Positions 4,603-7,144 of a stretch of 7,144 nt of DNA are shown here, in pieces. Source of the stretch: Candidatus Woesearchaeota archaeon (GTDB lineage Archaea; Nanobdellota; Nanobdellia; SCGC-AAA011-G17; GW2011-AR20); NCBI GenBank assembly GCA_018302915.1, contig JAGVZB010000033.1, positions 1 through 7,144 on the forward strand. The letters run 5' to 3'. The first letter of the stretch is position 1, and every line of letters starts with the position of its first letter. The position numbers and the translations under genes are program-made. A model generated the notes under the pieces. The model saw only the letters and a program-made list of their open reading frames with translations. It did no database searches and was not told the DNA's origin.

Positions 4603-5154
4603 TTATGCAACCTTGGCTATGTCCTGTATTTGACCTTTTATAATATAACCATTGATTATGTTTTTCATAAGCCCAGTTTTGACTTCCTTTATTTCTTCTT
4701 TGTTTTGAAAGACAGTTAATCCTATATTCTTCTTTAGTTTAAGTTCATAAATGTTTTTGTCAAAATTTGAAATATTTCCTAAGACAAAAATATCAATATC
4801 TGAATCTTTATACCAATCCCCCTTTACAATGCTTCCAAAGAGTATTATTGTTTTAGCTGTTTTAAGAGATAAAAGTTTAGGAATAAGGCCGCTTTTATGG
4901 AGCTGCTCCAAAGCATAAACCCTTTTGAAAGAATGATAAACAAAGTTATTGCTTCCGACTGTGAAATAAGGAAATCTTCTTTTTTCTTTTATATGTTTGA
5001 GCAATCCTTCAGATACGCATTTTTTTAGCCATTTGTTTGCCACTAATTTCGTAATTTTTGCTTCTCTAACCATCTCCTCAAAATGCCACTCTCTCAAGGG
5101 GCTGTTTTCTAAAATAAGTTTTAGTACATTTTCTTCTTTGCTCTGACTTGCCAT
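4603..5154 (-). CDS. Winged-helix-fused minimal nucleotidyltransferase of module 2
   Basis: A 183-aa protein with the same plan as the first MNT: an N-terminal winged helix at about 8-66 (LREWHFEEMVREAKITKLVANKW then a basic HIKEKRRFPYF wing), then an MNT domain at about 100-175. The signature is GSx10DxD with G107 S108, D119 and D121. Where the first MNT has its probable third carboxylate (KFDVKS) this one reads GLTVFQ, with Thr147 in the Asp place, so catalysis may be weak or lost. It directly abuts the HEPN gene. Upstream is a 32-nt gap from the PEBP stop; a weak TATA-like TTAAATGATA (5190-5181) lies about 31 nt before the ATG. Otherwise it would be read from the tRNA-Ile/PEBP transcript. 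Confidence 0.86.
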   Translation of the reverse strand: MASQSKEENVLKLILENSPLREWHFEEMVREAKITKLVANKWLKKCVSEGLLKHIKEKRRFPYFTVGSNNFVYHSFKRVYALEQLHKSGLIPKLLSLKTAKTIILFGSIVKGDWYKDSDIDIFVLGNISNFDKNIYELKLKKNIGLTVFQNKEEIKEVKTGLMKNIINGYIIKGQIQDIAKVA

Positions 5155-5186
5155 AATTAGTATAATAAAAAAAGAGAAAATATCAT

Positions 5187-5696
5187 TTAATTTTTGCCAT
5201 ATTTTCCAATCAACTCATTTTTTTCAATGATGTTATCTCTCATTGCTTTTAATAATTCATCTTTGGTTGCTCCAGGTTTAAGGTCAAGTTCTTTATCTAA
5301 AGCATATAATGTAAAGAAATATCTATGAATTCCTGAAGGAGGACAAGGTCCTTTATAGTATTGCCTTCCAAAATCATTCAATCCCTGAGAATATGTTATT
5401 CTTTCACCTTCCTGCATTTCAGTTGCTGTTGAAGGAATATTCCAAATTAGCCAATGAGTGAATGTTCCTGAAGGAGCATCTGGGTCATCCATGATTAAAG
5501 CAAGCACCTTTGCATTTTTAGGAATGTTTGAAAATCTTAGTGGCGGAGAGATATCATGGCCTTGGCAAGTATACTTGCTTGGGATCATTGCATTATTTGA
5601 AAAAGCAGAGCTTGTTATCCTCATGTTGATTATCTCCTTTTGAGTGCATGAACTTATTAATATTGTAATCACTAAAAGTATAATAATCTTTTTCAT
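5187..5696 (-). CDS. PEBP/YbhB-YbcL family protein, predicted lipoprotein
   Basis: A 169-aa phosphatidylethanolamine-binding-protein-like fold, the family of Raf kinase inhibitor protein and E. coli YbhB/YbcL; its biochemical role in archaea is not established. Residues 1-17 are a lipoprotein signal (MKK, hydrophobic core, lipobox I-S-S-C with Cys17). Diagnostic blocks follow: GHDISPPLRF at 46-55, DDPDAPSGTFTHWLIWNIP at 70-88 and YKGPCPPSGIHRYFFTLYALD at 114-134. Together these form the conserved anion-binding pocket. The ATG at 5696 is only 6 nt beyond tRNA-Ile, so transcription must pass through the tRNA, and tRNA 3' processing would leave an almost leaderless message. The last ~40 codons recur, degraded, at 3985-4090 on the far side of MNT-HEPN module 2. 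Confidence 0.93.
   Translation of the reverse strand: MKKIIILLVITILISSCTQKEIINMRITSSAFSNNAMIPSKYTCQGHDISPPLRFSNIPKNAKVLALIMDDPDAPSGTFTHWLIWNIPSTATEMQEGERITYSQGLNDFGRQYYKGPCPPSGIHRYFFTLYALDKELDLKPGATKDELLKAMRDNIIEKNELIGKYGKN
5207..5312 (+). repeat. Right copy of the direct repeat, within the PEBP gene
   Basis: This is the intact partner of 3985-4090, covering PEBP codons about 128-163. The two copies enclose MNT-HEPN module 2. The constant offset and near identity of 5223-5270 show they descend from a single duplication. Confidence 0.8.
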
Positions 5697-5738
5697 TGTG
5701 AATGGGACTGCCCGGATTCGAACCGGGGACCTCTCGAT

Positions 5739-5752
5739 CTCTGCAGAGCCTA
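5739..5752 (-). other. Canonical 37/38 tRNA intron 3 of tRNA-Ile, 14 nt
   Basis: A 14-nt intron at the standard site with the anticodon stem as outer helix. The central helix CTGA/GCAG has three pairs and an A-G mismatch. Bulges are TAT and AGA. Seven nucleotides (AGGCTCT) remain beyond the helix, the same size as in the tRNA-Glu intron. Confidence 0.83.
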
Positions 5753-5762
5753 TATCAGTCGA

Positions 5763-5794
5763 TTCAGCGACTAGCAGTTGTTGCTGACTAATCA
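5763..5794 (-). other. Non-canonical tRNA intron 2 of tRNA-Ile, position 27/28
   Basis: A 32-nt intron splitting the anticodon stem after its first base. Inner helix is GATTAG/CTAGTC (one T-G), with a further CAG/CTG stem around CAACAA. The central helix GAGC/GCTG has three pairs and one G-G mismatch. Bulges ACT and AAT are cut AC^T and AA^T. Removal restores C27-G43. Confidence 0.82.
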
Positions 5795-5808
5795 GTGCTC
5801 TAGCCAGG

Positions 5809-5832
5809 TTGCTCCAACCTTTAAGGAATTGT
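5809..5832 (-). other. Non-canonical tRNA intron 1 of tRNA-Ile, D-loop 15/16
   Basis: A 24-nt intron. BHB: central helix GCTT (exon, 10-13) with GAGC (intron), bulges AGA and AAC cut AG^A and AA^C, inner helix CAATT/GGTTG with two T-G wobbles and loop CCTTAAA. No outer helix (HBh' type). Confidence 0.88.
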
Positions 5833-5870
5833 CTAAGCTACAGTCCCTTTGAATATAATCCATTTAAGTT

Positions 5871-5880
5871 TATTTATAAA
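5871..5880 (-). promoter_or_regulatory. TATA box of tRNA-Ile (and probably PEBP and module 2)
   Basis: TTTATAAATA on the minus strand, centred 28 nt before the tRNA-Ile 5' end. Transcription would begin at or within a few bases of the mature 5' end. It shares the 83-bp spacer with the divergent valS promoter. Confidence 0.55.
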
Positions 5881-5899
5881 TATTTTGAAAAAAACAATA

Positions 5900-5907
5900 T
5901 TTAAATA
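5900..5907 (+). promoter_or_regulatory. TATA box of valS
   Basis: TTTAAATA preceded by A-rich sequence, centred about 27 nt before the ATG at 5931. Spacing fits a leaderless transcript and equals that of the MNT operon promoter. Confidence 0.65.
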
Positions 5908-5930
5908 GTATTTTTCTTGTTGATAACAAT

Positions 5931-7144
5931 ATGGATAAGACTTATGATTCAGAGAAGATAGAGAAGAAATGGCAGGATTACTGGGAGAAGAATAACATTT
6001 ACAAGTTTGATCCCAAATCAAAGAAGAAAGTATTTTCCATAGATGTTCCTCCGCCTTATGCAAGCGCCGGGCATCTGCATGTTGGTCATGCCTTGCATTA
6101 CACGCAGTTTGAAATTATTGCAAGATACAAGAGGATGCAGGGTTATAATGTTTATTTTGCCCCCTGCTTTGATGATAATGGGCTGCCTACGGAGAAATAT
6201 GTCGAGGAAAAGTACAAATTAGACAAGTCAAAAGTAAGCAGGAAAGAATTCAGGGAATTATGCCTGAAGGAATCCGAAAAAGTAGAGAAAGAATATATGA
6301 ACAATGTTTTCAAGAAGTTAGGGCATAGCTATGACTGGTCTTTAGTGTACAAAACAATCGATGAGAACTCACAGAAAACAAGCCAGTGGAGCTTTCTTGA
6401 TCTTTATAAGAAAAAATTACTTTATAGGGCCGAAGAGCCTACAATATGGTGCACTTATCATAAGACAGCCTTGGCGCAGGCAGAAGTTGAGGATGTAAAA
6501 AGAACAACCAAACTGAATTACATTAAATTTGGGGAGTTGATAATAGCAACAACAAGGCCCGAATTACTAGGAAGCTGTGTTGGTATATTTGTAAATCCAA
6601 AAGACAAGAGGTATGCTAAATTTATTGGTAAGACTATAAAAGTTCCTTTGTTTAACCAAGAGGTTAAAGTTATGAAGGATGAAAATGTTGATACTCATTT
6701 TGGCACGGGGGTTCTTATGACATGCACGTTTGGTGATACGGCTGATATTGAGAAGTGGAAAAAATACAATCTTGATTTAAGAATCACAGTTAATGAGGAT
6801 GGAACCCTTAATGCCAGAAAGTATAAGGGATTGAAAATTAAAGAAGCAAGAGAGGAAATACTAAAAGATTTAGAGAAAGAAAAATTACTAGTCAAGCAAC
6901 AAGAGCTGGAACAGGTTGTTGGTAGCTGCTGGAGATGCGGAAATCCCGTTGAATATCTGGTTACAAAACAATGGTTCATTAACACTTTAAAATACAAAAA
7001 AGAAATAATAAAACAAGGGAGAAAGATTAAATGGCACCCTGACTTTTACAGAAAAAGGTTTGAGGATTGGGTTAATAACCTACAATGGAACTGGTGCATT
7101 TCAAGACAAAGATTTTATGGAATTCCTATTCCTGTCTGGTATTC
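5931..7144 (+). CDS. valS: Valyl-tRNA synthetase, N-terminal 404 codons (cut by window edge)
   Basis: Class I synthetase that charges tRNA-Val and hydrolyses mischarged Thr-tRNA. The frame is open from ATG 5931 to the last base. Visible landmarks are PPPYASAGHLHVGH at 40-53 with the HIGH signature as H50-V-G-H53, DDNGLPTE at 81-88, the CP1 editing-domain block ATTRPELL at 206-213, GTGVLMTCTFGDTADIEKW at 258-276, a CxxC pair at C333/C336, and WCISRQRFYGIPIPVW at 388-403. DDNGLPTE and CTFGD...DIE are typical of archaeal ValRS rather than IleRS or LeuRS. The KMSKS loop, anticodon-binding domain and C-terminus lie beyond the window. Promoter geometry favours leaderless translation from ATG 5931. 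It is divergent from tRNA-Ile. Confidence 0.94.
   Translation, partial: MDKTYDSEKIEKKWQDYWEKNNIYKFDPKSKKKVFSIDVPPPYASAGHLHVGHALHYTQFEIIARYKRMQGYNVYFAPCFDDNGLPTEKYVEEKYKLDKSKVSRKEFRELCLKESEKVEKEYMNNVFKKLGHSYDWSLVYKTIDENSQKTSQWSFLDLYKKKLLYRAEEPTIWCTYHKTALAQAEVEDVKRTTKLNYIKFGELIIATTRPELLGSCVGIFVNPKDKRYAKFIGKTIKVPLFNQEVKVMKDENVDTHFGTGVLMTCTFGDTADIEKWKKYNLDLRITVNEDGTLNARKYKGLKIKEAREEILKDLEKEKLLVKQQELEQVVGSCWRCGNPVEYLVTKQWFINTLKYKKEIIKQGRKIKWHPDFYRKRFEDWVNNLQWNWCISRQRFYGIPIPVWY

Larger units (their letters stand above)
5703..5847 (-). tRNA. tRNA-Ile(GAT) interrupted by three introns
   Basis: Acceptor GGGACTG (5847-5841) pairs perfectly with CAGTCCC (5710-5704); discriminator A at 5703, no CCA. T-arm is CCCGG-TTCGAAT-CCGGG. 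The 145-nt gene becomes exactly 75 nt when 5809-5832, 5763-5794 and 5739-5752 are removed (exons 15, 14, 10 and 36 nt). The mature form has D-arm GCTT-AGCCTGGCTA-GAGC, A26, anticodon arm CTCGA-CTGATAA-TCGAG with anticodon GAT, and variable loop AGGTC. The 5-bp anticodon stem forms only if the middle intron is removed, because C27 lies upstream of it and pairs with G43. Without splicing, a search would miss the true 5' end and mistake the intron for the start of the tRNA. A TATA box lies 28 nt upstream. Confidence 0.95.

Noticed and set aside
5703..5720. Attachment site: duplicated tRNA-Ile 3' end near module 2
   Set aside because: No second copy of the tRNA 3' end was found in the window, and no integrase is present. 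The repeats flanking module 2 come from the PEBP gene.
5739..5750. Perfect CTCTGCAGAG palindrome as a possible operator
   Set aside because: It lies inside tRNA-Ile intron 3 and the base next to it; the intron's BHB geometry explains it.
5703..5822. tRNA-Ile ending its 5' side near 5822 without a D-loop intron
   Set aside because: The sequence there cannot pair with the 3' acceptor CAGTCCC and gives mismatches in the D stem. The true partner GGGACTG is at 5847-5841 beyond an intron.
5833..6063. 76-codon frame on the minus strand
   Set aside because: It overlaps the tRNA-Ile 5' end, the divergent promoters and the start of valS; no recognisable domain.
6695..6997. 100-codon frame on the minus strand
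   Set aside because: It is antisense within valS, whose frame shows synthetase motifs throughout.
1..7144. CRISPR array or insertion sequence
   Set aside because: No regularly spaced repeats, transposase motifs or terminal inverted repeats were seen.

Overview
The window looks like a piece of an AT-rich archaeal genome, probably a small-genome DPANN-type lineage; the lineage is inference, the domain is well supported. Archaeal marks are TrmY (tRNA Psi54 N1-methyltransferase), a stand-alone tRNA-binding domain like the MetRS C-terminus, an archaeal-type ValRS (DDNGLPTE, CTFGD motifs), TTTAAATA promoters placed for leaderless transcripts, tRNA genes without encoded CCA, and above all tRNA introns with bulge-helix-bulge (BHB) splice structures.

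Layout. 1-2323 (minus): one tight operon running from wHTH-MNT nucleotidyltransferase to HEPN protein, TrmY, KsgA/Dim1 and the first 26 codons of a small conserved protein (cut by the window edge). 2403-2855 (minus): four tRNA genes, in transcription order Gly(CCC), Gln(CTG), Glu(CTC), Leu(CAG). 2896-3746 (plus): cyclophilin-type lipoprotein overlapping by ATGA with a tRNA-binding OB-fold protein. 3800-5847 (minus): tRNA-Ile(GAT), then a PEBP/YbhB-like lipoprotein starting 6 nt after it, then a second wHTH-MNT/HEPN pair, then a chimeric remnant made of the PEBP tail joined to a winged-helix fragment. 5931-end (plus): valyl-tRNA synthetase, cut by the window edge.

The most striking content is tRNA splicing. 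Three of the five tRNAs cannot fold as written but give exact 84, 75 and 75 nt tRNAs when six introns (14-32 nt) are removed at BHB sites: one in Leu, two in Glu, three in Ile. Four of the six lie outside the canonical 37/38 site (three in the D-loop, one at 27/28). In tRNA-Ile the introns carry imitations of both strands of the D stem.

The second theme is two MNT/HEPN modules of type VII toxin-antitoxin layout. Both have an N-terminal wHTH fused to the MNT domain, and both HEPN partners carry R-x4-Tyr where active HEPN RNases have R-x4-6-His. Module 2 is bracketed by roughly 105-bp direct repeats of the PEBP gene tail at a constant 1222-bp offset. Nearly every gene has a link to tRNA (tRNA genes, TrmY, ValRS, tRNA-binding domain) or to rRNA (KsgA). 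No stretch over 300 bases lacks a feature.
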